A stretch of 64,000 nt of DNA, from assembly GCF_000942395.1 (NCBI RefSeq), contig NZ_LN812102.1:1524816-1588815 (forward strand). Direction: 5' to 3'. Under the pieces are notes generated by a model. The model was not told the origin of the DNA and searched no databases. It saw nothing but the letters and a program-made list of their open reading frames with translations. Position numbers and translations under genes: made by a program. Of this stretch, positions 8,398 to 16,923 are shown piece after piece (positions within the stretch are counted from its first letter, which is position 1; every line of letters begins with the position of its first letter). The stretch is from Risungbinella massiliensis. Its GTDB lineage: Bacteria; Bacillota; Bacilli; Thermoactinomycetales; Thermoactinomycetaceae.

Positions 8398-9339
8398 ATG
8401 TTCTATTATAAGATAAGGAAAAGCGCTTGGATAATGATTCTACTTTTTGCCATTGCCTTAACGGGGTGTGGCAGCGATGAAAATGCTACAAAAGATAGCG
8501 GTAGCAGTTTTTCTAGTGTTGCTCCACAAGATTCCAAAACAGAATCCATGTCGTTGGAAAGCAAAAGCAGAATATCATCATCAGAAGATTCTTCGGTAAA
8601 TTCTTCTGATCCTTTGCCCAATTCATTTAATAAGACACAAATGGTCTATCACGCACAACTTTCCATTCATGTAAAAGATAAAAAAGCTACTCTCACAGAA
8701 ATAGAGAAGAATGCAAAACTAGCAGGTGCTTATTTAATTCAAAGTCAGGAGCAAAAATATGAAGAGACCGAAAGCGCTACTGTAACGTACCGTGTCCCAA
8801 AAGATAAATTTCATACTTTCTTAGAAGATGCAAAAAAACTATCCCAAACCTCTCCTAGCTTATCAATCCAAGGAGATGATGTAAGTGAGCAACTAGTAGA
8901 TTTAGAATCACGATTAAAGGCAAAACAAGCGATGGAACAACGCCTTCTTGATTTTATGAAGCATGCCAATCAAGCAGCAGATCTACTTCAAATTGCAAAA
9001 CAACTAGATACAACGCAAAGTGAGTTAGAACAAATCAAAGGGAGATTACAGTATCTCCAGAATCGTGTCGATTACTCTACTGTCGAGATTTCACTTTCTC
9101 AAAATGCACAAATCGCGCCAAAAGATCGACCACCTCTTTGGTCTCAAATGGTCGATGCATTTACCACTTCGATTGCAGATCTTATTGTACTTTTAATGGA
9201 TGGAATTATCCTTCTAGCTGGTCTGATTCCATTTCTTCTAGTTCTCGGAGTCGCATTCTTACTCGTGCGTTACATTCGAAAAAGACGAAACAAACAACGT
9301 TCTAAACAATTACCAAAAGAGACTGACGAAGATAATTAA
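8398..9339 (+). CDS. DUF4349 membrane lipoprotein
   Basis: A 313-residue lipoprotein. The N-terminus is a signal peptide with lipobox LTGC (acylated C24), followed by a Ser/Asp-rich linker to about residue 78. The DUF4349 domain (about 80-240) contains a long coiled-coil pair (LESRLKAKQAMEQRLLDF; ELEQIKGRLQYLQNRV) inside a VTYRVP/VEISL beta framework. A transmembrane helix at about 258-290 precedes a basic tail, so the protein is tied to the membrane at both ends. AGGAGG precedes the ATG by five bases. The family is widespread and its biochemical role is unknown; stress or envelope functions are guesses. A strong terminator follows. Confidence 0.85.
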   Translation: MFYYKIRKSAWIMILLFAIALTGCGSDENATKDSGSSFSSVAPQDSKTESMSLESKSRISSSEDSSVNSSDPLPNSFNKTQMVYHAQLSIHVKDKKATLTEIEKNAKLAGAYLIQSQEQKYEETESATVTYRVPKDKFHTFLEDAKKLSQTSPSLSIQGDDVSEQLVDLESRLKAKQAMEQRLLDFMKHANQAADLLQIAKQLDTTQSELEQIKGRLQYLQNRVDYSTVEISLSQNAQIAPKDRPPLWSQMVDAFTTSIADLIVLLMDGIILLAGLIPFLLVLGVAFLLVRYIRKRRNKQRSKQLPKETDEDN

Positions 9340-9433
9340 GTGCTGATTTCATCACAACAAAAAGTAATCTGATCTTCGAACTTGTCAATGTAACCTTCAG
9401 TCAAAGATCATTTCATGATATCTTCTTGTTTGT

Positions 9434-9473
9434 CAAAAAGCACTGCTATCTGAGATGTTAGCAGTGCTTTTTG
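9434..9473 (+). terminator. Terminator downstream of the DUF4349 gene
   Basis: A perfect 15-base stem (9434-9448 with 9459-9473) with a ten-base loop and a TTTTT run in the right arm. The A tract on the left arm also allows minus-strand use. Confidence 0.85.
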
Positions 9474-9585
9474 TTGAGGTTTTATCTCTTTTGTCACCTG
9501 ATGACTTCCTTTGTCATGCCAGAAGGAACCTCCTAAAGAAAATCGAAATGATAGCTAACATATATTTTATAGGAGGATTTTCCAT

Positions 9586-10227
9586 ATGAACCAAACAATG
9601 TTCATCACAACGCGCGAAGCAGCAGAACGGCTTCAAGTGCATGCTCGTACAGTGAGAAAATGGATTGATGTATTTGAAGATTATATCTGCCCTGACCTTA
9701 ATGACCGAGGACACTATATTCTATCTGAAGATAGTATGGACCGCTTAAATGACATTAAAGCTCGTCTACAAGAACAAAATAAATCTATGAAGCAGCTACG
9801 CGAAGAACTTTTTCATGAGGGAAAAATACAATCTGATCACTCTTACTATACACCAAGCGAAAACCGCACTACTACTGCTGCTTCCACTACAGAACAAGAT
9901 CGTAATCTGACTGATGTGATGACCACGATGAACCAGATTGGCGATATGATGGAAGTTCTCTATGAACGGATGGAGCGGATTGAAGACCATATGTTTGGAA
10001 TTTACGATTCTTTTGAAGAGATGGATCAAAAAATTGCGAACATCAGCTATGATAGTGTTTCGGGAGATCAGATACACCAAATGTTTGATGAGATTCGCCA
10101 AAAGCAAGATCAACTAAAAGTAGAATTGCGCAATGTTCACTTCACACAAAAACTGACAGCAGCAGCTGGAGAACAAGGCCTCCAACCCCGTCGACAAAAA
10201 AAGAAGAAATATTTGTTCTTTTTTTAA
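9586..10227 (+). CDS. RacA/MerR-type helix-turn-helix coiled-coil protein
   Basis: A 213-residue protein. An N-terminal MerR-like winged helix (TTREAAERLQVHARTVRKWI, about 8-28, then GHYILSEDSM) is followed by about 150 residues of mostly coiled-coil character and a lysine-rich tail ending in aromatic residues. This layout is that of RacA, which anchors the replication-origin region to the cell pole during sporulation. MerR-like coiled-coil proteins of unknown role have the same shape, so identity with RacA is not proven. AGGAGG lies nine bases before the ATG. It stands alone, flanked by terminators, which fits a separately controlled sporulation or chromosome-organising gene. Confidence 0.65.
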   Translation: MNQTMFITTREAAERLQVHARTVRKWIDVFEDYICPDLNDRGHYILSEDSMDRLNDIKARLQEQNKSMKQLREELFHEGKIQSDHSYYTPSENRTTTAASTTEQDRNLTDVMTTMNQIGDMMEVLYERMERIEDHMFGIYDSFEEMDQKIANISYDSVSGDQIHQMFDEIRQKQDQLKVELRNVHFTQKLTAAAGEQGLQPRRQKKKKYLFFF

Positions 10228-10254
10228 TGACTGGTAACCCCTCTCTCTTCTTTC

Positions 10255-10309
10255 AGTCGTCTTAATCCGTTCTCTCTCTTATGAGAAAGACCAATTAAGA
10301 CGGCTTTTT
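10255..10309 (+). terminator. Terminator of the RacA-like gene
   Basis: A 12-base stem (10255-10266 with 10294-10305) closes a 27-base loop that itself contains a small TCTC/GAGA hairpin. A TTTTTT run follows. Confidence 0.75.
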
Positions 10310-10405
10310 TGGTATAATTCGGTTGAGCTATGTCAGTAGCTACTTTCCGTTCCGCTACAATGACTCCATTCATACAAACTATCCATATCCTTAAAGGAGA
10401 AAAAA

Positions 10406-10678
10406 ATGACAAAAGAAGACCTATTTTACTTATACGATGACACCGAAACGACTAAAACTCGTTTCGTTAGCTTTATGGGCAAAACCAATCGATTCGATCT
10501 AGCTTTAACAGTAAGCAGTCGCTTTTATGGCAAAGTTTTGGTTCTCAATCTACAATCCAATCGCTTTGCTATTGTTGGTCACGATGACTTAGAAGAAGAA
10601 GGTTATTTAGAGCATATTTATCAACTTGACGAGGAAGAAGCAGAGGAATTACGAGAGTTCCTTGCTCAATCAATTTAG
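10406..10678 (+). CDS. DUF3055 family small protein
   Basis: A 90-residue acidic protein matching the DUF3055 pattern: LYDDTETTKTRFVSFMG, then DLALTVSSRFYGKVLVLNLQ, a GHDDLEEEGYLEHIY segment and a helical acidic C-terminus. It has no signal or membrane segment, so it is cytoplasmic. The family is conserved in Bacillales and its role is unknown. AAGGAG lies six bases from the ATG, and a TATAAT box at 10313-10318 may belong to its promoter. It is convergent with yutD and shares a terminator with it. Confidence 0.75.
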   Translation: MTKEDLFYLYDDTETTKTRFVSFMGKTNRFDLALTVSSRFYGKVLVLNLQSNRFAIVGHDDLEEEGYLEHIYQLDEEEAEELREFLAQSI

Positions 10679-10774
10679 AAACCTTTTGTTACCCATTTTC
10701 GGGAAACTTGATCAGACTCTTGCCTTTGACAAATTTGTTTTTTCGTACTTGACTTTCTTGCAGAACTAAACGAC

Positions 10775-10820
10775 AAAAAACCCATTTCCACAGTAACTCC
10801 ACTGTGAAAACGGGTTTTTT
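10775..10820. terminator. Bidirectional terminator between the DUF3055 gene and yutD
   Basis: A 20-base nearly perfect stem (10775-10794 with 10801-10820) with a six-base loop and A6/T7 flanks. It abuts the yutD stop codon. Confidence 0.85.
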
Positions 10821-11104
10821 TATTTAGAAGATATTTTTTTTAATACAAAATAGGCACAACCAAAATTACAAAACTCGTTGAGATATTCTTCGAGATAGCT
10901 AATCTTGGTATCGACATTTGCTTTCGGATGATGATCATAAAAAAAGCCTTTTAGCCGTAACTGGCTATAACCCCAGTCTCCAACGATATAATCATATTTA
11001 TTCAAGATCTCACTGAATCGCTTCTGAAAAATCTCTGGCTTCCAAGCTTCTCTATAATCAGTGACCACTTGATATGTGGCATCGTCCAATTGAATGGTAT
11101 CCAT
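10820..11104 (-). CDS. yutD: YutD family protein (DUF1027)
   Basis: A 94-residue protein with the family hallmark YDYIVGDWGYSQLRLKGF and the C-terminal NEFCNFGCAYFVLKK, which holds two cysteines three residues apart. It is cytoplasmic and of unknown function. In Bacillus it sits beside lipA, as here (lipA starts 113 bases downstream in the sense used by both genes' order). The start was placed at ATG 11104 preceded by GGTGAT. Two longer in-frame starts (11122 and 11164) exist, and the first is preceded by GTGGTAAC, so the N-terminus is uncertain by six or more residues. Confidence 0.82.
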   Translation of the reverse strand: MDTIQLDDATYQVVTDYREAWKPEIFQKRFSEILNKYDYIVGDWGYSQLRLKGFFYDHHPKANVDTKISYLEEYLNEFCNFGCAYFVLKKISSK

Positions 11105-11216
11105 ATATATCACCATTCTCATGTTACCACAGAAAGCTTTGCCATACCTAACAAAAGAATCCAATTCCTAGGAAAAACCATAGAAAAGATACAATAAGTT
11201 CCACTTAAAATATAAA

Positions 11217-12092
11217 TCAATTTTGTTTTGCTCGTGCCGCTTCTACCTGTTCATGTGCGTGATAAGAACTACGTACCAATGGACCTGATTCTACATGAGA
11301 GAAGCCCATTTTCATCCCTTCTTCTTTCAAAGAAGCAAATTCTTCTGGTGTTACATAGCGATCAATCTTTAAGTGCTTTTGTGTCGGTTGTAAATATTGT
11401 CCCAAGGTGACGATATCTACTTGATTGTCGCGTAAGTCACGCATTGCTTGAACTACTTCGTCATATGTTTCCCCTACACCTAACATGATGCTAGATTTGG
11501 TTGGAATTTGCGGTTGCATCTCTTTGGCTCGACGTAATAGTTCCAGGGAACGAGGATATTTTGCTTTCGAGCGAACACGATCTGATCTGCGTTCTACAGT
11601 CTCGATATTATGATTTAACACATCCGGTTTCGCATCCATTACTACTTTCAAGGCATCCCAATTACCGAGAAAATCTGGAATTAAGACTTCCACATTGGTC
11701 ATTGGATTTCGTCTGCGAACAGCGCGGATCGTCTCAGCAAAAATAGAGGCACCTCCATCTTGGAGATCATCTCGAGCAACAGAGGTGATCACGGCATAGC
11801 GTACCCCCATCTGTTCGACTGCCTCCGCTACTCTTTCCGGCTCTTGAAGATCTAATTCCGTAGGTAAACCTGTTTTCACAGCACAAAAACGACAAGCACG
11901 TGTGCAAATGTCGCCCAAGATCATAAAAGTAGCGGTACGGTTTGCCCAGCATTCAAAAATATTAGGGCAACGCGCTTCTTCACAAACAGTATGTAGTGTT
12001 TTGCTACGCATCATCTGTTTTAATTCTTGATAATTTTCACCAGTAGTTAATTTAATTTTAAGCCAATCTGGCTTCCGCTCTTTGGTAGCCAA
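11217..12092 (-). CDS. lipA: Lipoyl synthase
   Basis: A 291-residue radical-SAM enzyme that inserts two sulfurs into protein-bound octanoyl groups to make lipoyl cofactors for 2-oxoacid dehydrogenases and the glycine cleavage system. The auxiliary cluster cysteines are in [13 protein letters not shown] (C37, C42, C48). The radical-SAM cluster is CTRACRFC (C63, C67, C70), and the C-terminal RSSYHA supplies the serine ligand. The start is TTG 12092, preceded by AAGGAGG at about eight bases; no ATG or GTG in frame suits the family N-terminus better. It is the syntenic yutB position. The enzyme depends on Fe-S supply from Suf/NifU proteins encoded elsewhere in the window. Confidence 0.96.
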   Translation of the reverse strand: MATKERKPDWLKIKLTTGENYQELKQMMRSKTLHTVCEEARCPNIFECWANRTATFMILGDICTRACRFCAVKTGLPTELDLQEPERVAEAVEQMGVRYAVITSVARDDLQDGGASIFAETIRAVRRRNPMTNVEVLIPDFLGNWDALKVVMDAKPDVLNHNIETVERRSDRVRSKAKYPRSLELLRRAKEMQPQIPTKSSIMLGVGETYDEVVQAMRDLRDNQVDIVTLGQYLQPTQKHLKIDRYVTPEEFASLKEEGMKMGFSHVESGPLVRSSYHAHEQVEAARAKQN

Positions 12093-12142
12093 AACGTTCC
12101 CCTCCTTGTTACAAGTCCCTATATCTTACCATAAGAACCAAT

Positions 12143-13156
12143 TCATCGCTTTTTGGCTTTTACTAGCAAGTACAGGAAATAAGGAGCACCTAACAAAGCG
12201 GTAAATACACCTGCTGGAATCTCTCTTGGAGAAAGAACTAATCGTCCCAGTAAATCTGCGCCCATCACTAAAACTCCACCTAAAAGTCCAGCTGTCAGTA
12301 ATAAGGCTACCATGGAATTTCCTACTATTTTTCTTGCCATATGAGGAGCTATCAATCCTACAAATCCGATCCCACCAACAAAAGAGACCGCCGCTCCAGC
12401 AAGTCCTGTAGAGAGCAATAATAGCCAGAGTCTCTCTCGTTGCACGCGACTCCCTAGTCCGATAGCTACTTCCTCTCCTAATTCATGTAGCTGAAGACGT
12501 CTTGCCATCAAAAAAGTAATCGGGATTAAAACGAGCAGCCATGGTAGTAGAGTCTGGATATAAGGCCATGAAGTTCCATAAATACTACCCGTCAGCCATG
12601 TTTTAGCTTGGACAGATCGGAATACAGGACCTAACAGGATAATCAAGTTAACGAGTGCTTGGCAAAGCGTATAAAAACCAATCCCAACTAAAATAAACCG
12701 AAAAGGAGTAATTCCACCTTTTTTCCAAGAAAATAAATACATGAGGATCCCCACGATACTTGCTCCTACAAAGGCCCCTACTGGAACTAAACCCATGGGT
12801 ACTTGGAGATCATTGGCATAATCACTAAAAAAGGTAATGATACTAACGGCGACGACCGATGCTCCACCTGTAATCCCGATATAGTCTGGAGAAGCAAGGG
12901 GATTTCGAAGCAACGATTGTAAGATCGTCGCCGAAAAGGCTAAAGCCACTCCCACCATAAAGGCCATCACTACACGAGGTAATCGAAATTGATACAAAAT
13001 CAGTTCGTTTAAAGAATCTCCCTGTCCTATCAGCGTTTTTCCTACATCGATCGGCGAGATGGATATCTCTCCAATCCCCGCACTAAAGAGAAAGAGAAAC
13101 AAACCCAATCCTGCTAAAAGAAGAATCTTAATAGAATTGAATTGGTTGGTTTTCAT
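12143..13156 (-). CDS. FecCD-type iron-siderophore ABC permease (second subunit)
   Basis: A 337-residue integral membrane protein with nine to ten predicted helices and the FecCD signatures LPRVVMAFMVGVALA near the N-terminus and a GFVGLIAPHMAR cytoplasmic loop that docks the ATPase. Its ATG directly follows the stop of the other permease (TAA-ATG), with the ribosome site GAGGTGAT inside the upstream gene, so the two are translated together and probably pair as a heterodimer. The likely substrate binder is the divergent lipoprotein at 14310. The pair resembles the B. subtilis YfiZ-YfhA type for hydroxamate-citrate siderophores. No ATPase gene follows. Confidence 0.9.
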   Translation of the reverse strand: MKTNQFNSIKILLLAGLGLFLFLFSAGIGEISISPIDVGKTLIGQGDSLNELILYQFRLPRVVMAFMVGVALAFSATILQSLLRNPLASPDYIGITGGASVVAVSIITFFSDYANDLQVPMGLVPVGAFVGASIVGILMYLFSWKKGGITPFRFILVGIGFYTLCQALVNLIILLGPVFRSVQAKTWLTGSIYGTSWPYIQTLLPWLLVLIPITFLMARRLQLHELGEEVAIGLGSRVQRERLWLLLLSTGLAGAAVSFVGGIGFVGLIAPHMARKIVGNSMVALLLTAGLLGGVLVMGADLLGRLVLSPREIPAGVFTALLGAPYFLYLLVKAKKR

Positions 13157-14146
13157 TTAGATCACCTCTCTCTTTCTCCGAATTAATGCTAAATAGACTG
13201 GCGCTCCGATCAGAGCCGTCATTACCCCTACGGGAATCTCCTGTTCCTTCATCACAAACCTCGCCAAAATATCAGAAGCTAAAAGCAACGTAGCTCCACA
13301 AACAAAACAGAATGGGATAACCCACCGATAATCGTTGCCAACTAATTTCCGTACAAAGTGAGGCACGATCAATCCAACAAATACAATAGGCCCAGCGATC
13401 GAGACACCGACACCTGCTAAAATAACGACTGTAATACTTGCAATCCATTTGATTGCAGTTACTTTTTGACCCAATCCAATCGCCACTTGATCCCCCATCT
13501 GTAGAACATTCAACTGTTTAGCAATGGCGAATGAAACAATCCAACTTACCAAAAAGAATGGAATGGCTAATTGGATCACACCCATATTACGCCCTTCAAT
13601 AGAACCCGTAAGCCAGTAAATTATCTCCTCTAATCCTTGTTCATTCGCTACCAGAATACCTTGTGTGAGCGAAGAAAATAGAGCAGCTAGAGAAGCTCCA
13701 GCCAATGTAACAGTTACTACCTGCATTCCATCTTGCCTAATCGAACCCAAGATCAAGACGAAGGCAGAGGTAACTGCTGCCCCTACAAAACTGACCATCG
13801 TTAATGGAAGGAAACCTAAGTTAGGAAAAAGCGACAACGCTAGCACGATAAAAAAACTAGCTCCCGAATTGATCCCCAAAGTAGTAGGGGAAGCAAGAGG
13901 GTTTCGCGTAAATGCCTGCATCATTGCACCAGATACCGCGAGGCTAGAACCAATTAAAATACCTAAAATCGCACGAGGTAGGCGTGAGGTTTGAATAATT
14001 AAATGTTCATTTGAACCATTAAAATGGAAAAACGAATTCCAAACATCCTGAAGTTGAATTTCTTTTTGTCCAAATATAACGCTTGCAAAAAACAAAAAAA
14101 CCGTAAGCACTATAAATGCACATAACCAAATTAGTTTCTTTTTCAT
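13157..14146 (-). CDS. FecCD-type iron-siderophore ABC permease (first subunit)
   Basis: A 329-residue membrane protein with about ten helices. It has the family motifs SRLPRAILGILIGSSLAVSG, NPLASPTTLGINSGA and a VFVGLIVPHFVRK docking loop. It is the first gene of a leftward two-gene unit. The promoter region, shared with the divergent binding-protein gene, carries two Fur-box-like sequences, so both units are expected to be repressed by iron-loaded Fur. AAGGGG lies about twelve bases before the ATG, longer than ideal. The protein would sit in the cytoplasmic membrane and pass ferric siderophore inward with its partner. Confidence 0.9.
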   Translation of the reverse strand: MKKKLIWLCAFIVLTVFLFFASVIFGQKEIQLQDVWNSFFHFNGSNEHLIIQTSRLPRAILGILIGSSLAVSGAMMQAFTRNPLASPTTLGINSGASFFIVLALSLFPNLGFLPLTMVSFVGAAVTSAFVLILGSIRQDGMQVVTVTLAGASLAALFSSLTQGILVANEQGLEEIIYWLTGSIEGRNMGVIQLAIPFFLVSWIVSFAIAKQLNVLQMGDQVAIGLGQKVTAIKWIASITVVILAGVGVSIAGPIVFVGLIVPHFVRKLVGNDYRWVIPFCFVCGATLLLASDILARFVMKEQEIPVGVMTALIGAPVYLALIRRKREVI

Positions 14147-14219
14147 TACTCGGAAGCCCCTTTGTCCGATCTATGCTGAAGTTAAGTTTAGGGGAGAAAA
14201 AAAGGGGTGTCAATGAATT

Positions 14220-14238
14220 TGAAAATCATTATCAAAAG
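14220..14238. promoter_or_regulatory. Fur box 1 (fecCD side)
   Basis: TGAAAATCATTATCAAAAG matches the Fur consensus core (GATAATGATTATC-like) and lies between the divergent permease and binding-protein genes. Confidence 0.65.
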
Positions 14239-14241
14239 TAA

Positions 14242-14270
14242 TTGACAAATATGTTTCAAAGCCCTAGAAT
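14242..14270 (+). promoter_or_regulatory. Promoter of the siderophore-binding protein gene
   Basis: A perfect TTGACA -35 box (14242-14247) and a TAGAAT -10 box (14265-14270) with 17-base spacing. Fur boxes flank it on both sides, so repressor binding would block RNA polymerase. Confidence 0.75.
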
Positions 14271-14288
14271 GAGAATCGTTATCATTGA
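14270..14288. promoter_or_regulatory. Fur box 2 (binding-protein side)
   Basis: TGAGAATCGTTATCATTGA begins at the last base of the -10 box and covers the expected transcription start of the binding-protein gene. It is a close match to the Fur consensus. Confidence 0.72.
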
Positions 14289-14309
14289 TAGATAAAGGGG
14301 AAACGGATA

Positions 14310-15269
14310 ATGAAACGATGGTTCTCATCACTACTGATCGTAGGCTTAGTAGGTGCGCTCCTAATTGGTTGCAGCAATACAAGTACTACAGAAAGCGAAA
14401 AAGCTCCTGAAAACACCCGTACCATCAAACACGCAATGGGAGAAACCAAGGTACCTCAAGACCCTAAACGTGTCGTTGTTCTAACAAACGAGGGCCTAGA
14501 AGCCGTTTTGGCTCTGGGTATTAAACCAGTCGGTACAGTAGAATCCTTTACAGGTGACCCATGGTACCCTCATCTAGCTAAACAACTAGAAAGTGTTACT
14601 CCTGTTGGGGACGAGCTTCAACCAAACTTAGAAAAGATTTTAAGTTTAAAACCAGATTTGATCATCGGAAACAAAATGCGTCAAGAAAAAATTTATGATC
14701 AGCTAAGTAAAATAGCTCCAACTGTATTTGCAGAAGATCTACGTGGAGATTGGAAAGTTAACTTTACGTTCTATAGCCAAGCTCTTAATAAAGAAGAAAC
14801 AGGAAAAGCAAAGTTAGCAGAATATGATGCGAAAGTAGCCAAAGTACGTGAAAATGCAGGAGATATGTTGCAACAAAAAATATCTATGATCCGTTTTATG
14901 CCTGGTAAAACTCGAATTTACCAACAACAAACTTTCTCTGGTGTTATTTTAAAGGAAGTAGGATTTGCTCGCCCTGAACTGCAAAACCAAGATTCCTTTA
15001 CCCTAGAAGTAGGCCGGGAACGGATTCCAGATATGGATGGAGACATTCTTTTCTACTTCACTTACAACGATAAAAAGACACCTACTCAAGGTACGGATCG
15101 AGAACAAGAATTCTTGAAAGATCCACTCTGGCAAAACCTGAATGCGGTGAAGAACAATCACGCATTTAAAGTAGATGATATCATTTGGAACACTGCAGGT
15201 GGATATCAAGCAGCTATGATCATGCTTGACCAATTAAATGACTTTGTTACCCAACTCAAAGCAAAATAA
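14310..15269 (+). CDS. Iron-siderophore ABC transporter substrate-binding lipoprotein (YfiY-like)
   Basis: A 319-residue lipoprotein with lipobox LIGC (acylated C21). It is a class III periplasmic-binding fold: GETKVPQDPKRVVVLTNEGLEAVLALG opens the first lobe, a long helix links the lobes, and the second lobe ends with GGYQAAMIMLDQL. The GDPWYPHL and KPDLIIGNKMRQEKIYDQL segments resemble YfiY, a binder of hydroxamate siderophores such as schizokinen; that substrate is inferred. It would capture ferric siderophore outside the membrane and pass it to the divergent FecCD pair. AAAGGGG precedes the ATG. Iron control through the two Fur boxes is likely. Confidence 0.9.
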   Translation: MKRWFSSLLIVGLVGALLIGCSNTSTTESEKAPENTRTIKHAMGETKVPQDPKRVVVLTNEGLEAVLALGIKPVGTVESFTGDPWYPHLAKQLESVTPVGDELQPNLEKILSLKPDLIIGNKMRQEKIYDQLSKIAPTVFAEDLRGDWKVNFTFYSQALNKEETGKAKLAEYDAKVAKVRENAGDMLQQKISMIRFMPGKTRIYQQQTFSGVILKEVGFARPELQNQDSFTLEVGRERIPDMDGDILFYFTYNDKKTPTQGTDREQEFLKDPLWQNLNAVKNNHAFKVDDIIWNTAGGYQAAMIMLDQLNDFVTQLKAK

Positions 15270-15303
15270 TCTCTCTTCCAAAAACCTCTTCAAAATATAA
15301 TGA

Positions 15304-15378
15304 AACACCCTTTTCCTAGACATATTTTTCTCTCCCTTTTCAAAAGATAAGGAGACAAAAACTAGGATATAGGGTGTT
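15304..15378 (+). other. Nested inverted repeat ahead of lytH
   Basis: An outer pair (AACACCCTTTTCCTAG at 15304-15319 with CTAGGATATAGGGTGTT at 15362-15378) encloses an inner pair (TCTCC around 15331 with GGAGA at 15351-15355). The outer right arm contains the AGGGTG ribosome-binding sequence of lytH, so the fold could hide it. It could equally end the upstream transcript, since TTTTT follows. Confidence 0.5.
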
Positions 15379-15384
15379 ATTTTT

Positions 15385-16446
15385 ATGTATAAAAAATGGA
15401 TATTGACCTGCATGTCTATCTTGTTCCTATCCCCTCTCTTTGCTCCTCTCCCTCTATTGGCAGCTAATCCTTTAGAAGAGGACCCAAAAAATAGCAAGAG
15501 AGTAGCACTTTATCAATCTGTTAGTGCCTTAACAGGTATTCCTTGGGAATATTTGGCTTCACTAGATCAATATGAACAAAATATTCATCAGACTTCCAAA
15601 AAACAAGCCAATGCCTCTACAGAACAATCCAATTCAGAACGAGTACTGAGTATAGAGGTTCCAGTGGAAAAATGGGTCGGACTCATCAATCCCAATCCAA
15701 ATGATGTAGAGGAAGAAACAATTCAATACTTTGGTGGAATTGGTCGAGATGGCGATGGCGATGGAAAAGCAGATCCACACAATGATATGGATGTACTTGC
15801 TACGATCGCAACCGTAATCTCCAAAAATGGTATTCATGAAGATTCGATCCGCGAACAGATATGGCGTTACTATCTTCAGCCTACAGCTGTCGATGTAATC
15901 ACTCATATCGCCAAGATTTATTCGACATTTGGTACCATAGATCTCCAACAAAAGTACTTCCCTGTCGCCATTCATGCTGACTACAGTTACCGCAACACAT
16001 GGGGAGATCGTCGTGGATGGGGTGGACTGCGCATTCACGAAGGGACAGATATTTTTGCAAACTATGGGACTCCTGTATTAAGTACTTGTTACGGCTATGT
16101 AGAACTGATTGGTTGGAATCGCTTTGGTGGTTGGCGTATCGGAATTCGCGATGCCCAAAATCAATATCACTACTTTGCTCACCTCAATGGATTTAAAAAA
16201 GGCCTCAAACAAGGGGATATTGTAAAACCGGGCGATGTGATCGGTTCTGTCGGATCTACAGGATACGGACCACCAGGGACATCAGGAAAATTCCCACCAC
16301 ATCTTCACTATGGTCTCTACCGTTTTAACGGAAACAAAACATACTCTTTTGATCCGTACCCACTACTAAAAAAGTGGGAGAAAGAGACTCGACAACTAAA
16401 GAAAGCAAAGCAATCCTCATCAAAATCTAAAAAAGGCCGCTCCTAA
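15385..16446 (+). CDS. lytH: Sporulation L-Ala-D-Glu endopeptidase-type M23 peptidase (LytH/YunA)
   Basis: A 353-residue secreted peptidase. A signal peptide at 1-27 ends in LLAA. A family-specific middle region follows, with a GRDGDGDGKADPHND segment that could bind calcium. The LytM/M23 zinc domain spans about 205-330, with ligands in HEGTD (H218, D222), YFAHL (H266) and HLHYG (H306, H308). In B. subtilis LytH trims spore cortex peptides to single L-alanine side chains and is made in the mother cell late in sporulation. Here it lies close to lipA, as in Bacillus, with the iron genes inserted between. The C-terminus is a Lys/Ser-rich tail. The start is ATG 15385 after AGGGTG. Confidence 0.85.
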   Translation: MYKKWILTCMSILFLSPLFAPLPLLAANPLEEDPKNSKRVALYQSVSALTGIPWEYLASLDQYEQNIHQTSKKQANASTEQSNSERVLSIEVPVEKWVGLINPNPNDVEEETIQYFGGIGRDGDGDGKADPHNDMDVLATIATVISKNGIHEDSIREQIWRYYLQPTAVDVITHIAKIYSTFGTIDLQQKYFPVAIHADYSYRNTWGDRRGWGGLRIHEGTDIFANYGTPVLSTCYGYVELIGWNRFGGWRIGIRDAQNQYHYFAHLNGFKKGLKQGDIVKPGDVIGSVGSTGYGPPGTSGKFPPHLHYGLYRFNGNKTYSFDPYPLLKKWEKETRQLKKAKQSSSKSKKGRS

Positions 16447-16466
16447 AAAGGAGTAGCCTCTTTTTG
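16431..16466. terminator. Terminator between lytH and the glutaredoxin-like gene
   Basis: Stem GGCcGCTCCT (16435-16444) with AGGAGtaGCC (16449-16458), A-rich on the left and TTTTT on the right. It can serve both convergent genes. Confidence 0.75.
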
Positions 16467-16467
16467 T

Positions 16468-16695
16468 TTATTCTCGCTCTAGTAACTCTAGGATTGCGTC
16501 TGGTTGTAAGCCTTGAACTGGTGTGCCATGCACAAACGTAACAGGCACTCCTAAAAAACCTAGATTTTTTACTGCAGCCAAATGTTCTGGTTCACTACAG
16601 TCTCTTAACTCAAAAGGAATTTGATAATCTTGCAAAAAACGCTTTAGCACGTTACATTCTGGACAGTGAGGTTTGGTATACACAATTACGCTCAT
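16468..16695 (-). CDS. Glutaredoxin-family redox protein (NrdH-like)
   Basis: A 75-residue thioredoxin-fold protein with a CPEC active site (C11, C14), a cis-proline in GVPVTFVHG and a C-terminal LQPDAILELLE helix. This is the size and layout of NrdH/YtnI-type mini-glutaredoxins that reduce disulfides, but there is no ribonucleotide reductase gene beside it, so the partner is unknown. Convergent with lytH. Its upstream spacer holds repeat copy C. Confidence 0.85.
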   Translation of the reverse strand: MSVIVYTKPHCPECNVLKRFLQDYQIPFELRDCSEPEHLAAVKNLGFLGVPVTFVHGTPVQGLQPDAILELLERE

Positions 16696-16782
16696 GATAT
16701 GCCCCTTCCTTACGTTATAATAAGAATGAAGTCTCTTGGATCAAGCTCTAATCTAATCTAGCTTCTCTTCTCAAATTCAAAA

Positions 16783-16855
16783 GAGAAAATCTGGAGCTAG
16801 GGAGCGCCTTTGTCATTGCAATGAGGCGAGTCTGATCCAGATTTTCGGAGTGCTT
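16783..16855 (+). repeat. Dispersed structured repeat family F, copy C
   Basis: Arms GAAAATCTGGA (16785-16795) and TCCAGATTTTC (16836-16846) are perfectly complementary over eleven bases. The interior has GCTAGGGAGCG, a second stem CGCCT/AGGCG (16805-16809 with 16824-16828) and a TCATTGCAATGA palindrome. It is followed by GGAGTG, as in copies A, B and D. It lies 70 bases upstream of the ubiD-family gene, in the same sense. Confidence 0.65.
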
Positions 16856-16923
16856 ACTTAGATAGATACGGGAAATCACTCCCTATTTGCGACCCATACT
16901 TACTCAAGAGGAGAGATCTCGCA

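Noticed and set aside
15634-16038. A 134-residue leftward reading frame inside lytH
   Set aside because: Antisense to conserved M23 sequence, with no Shine-Dalgarno site and no recognisable domain.
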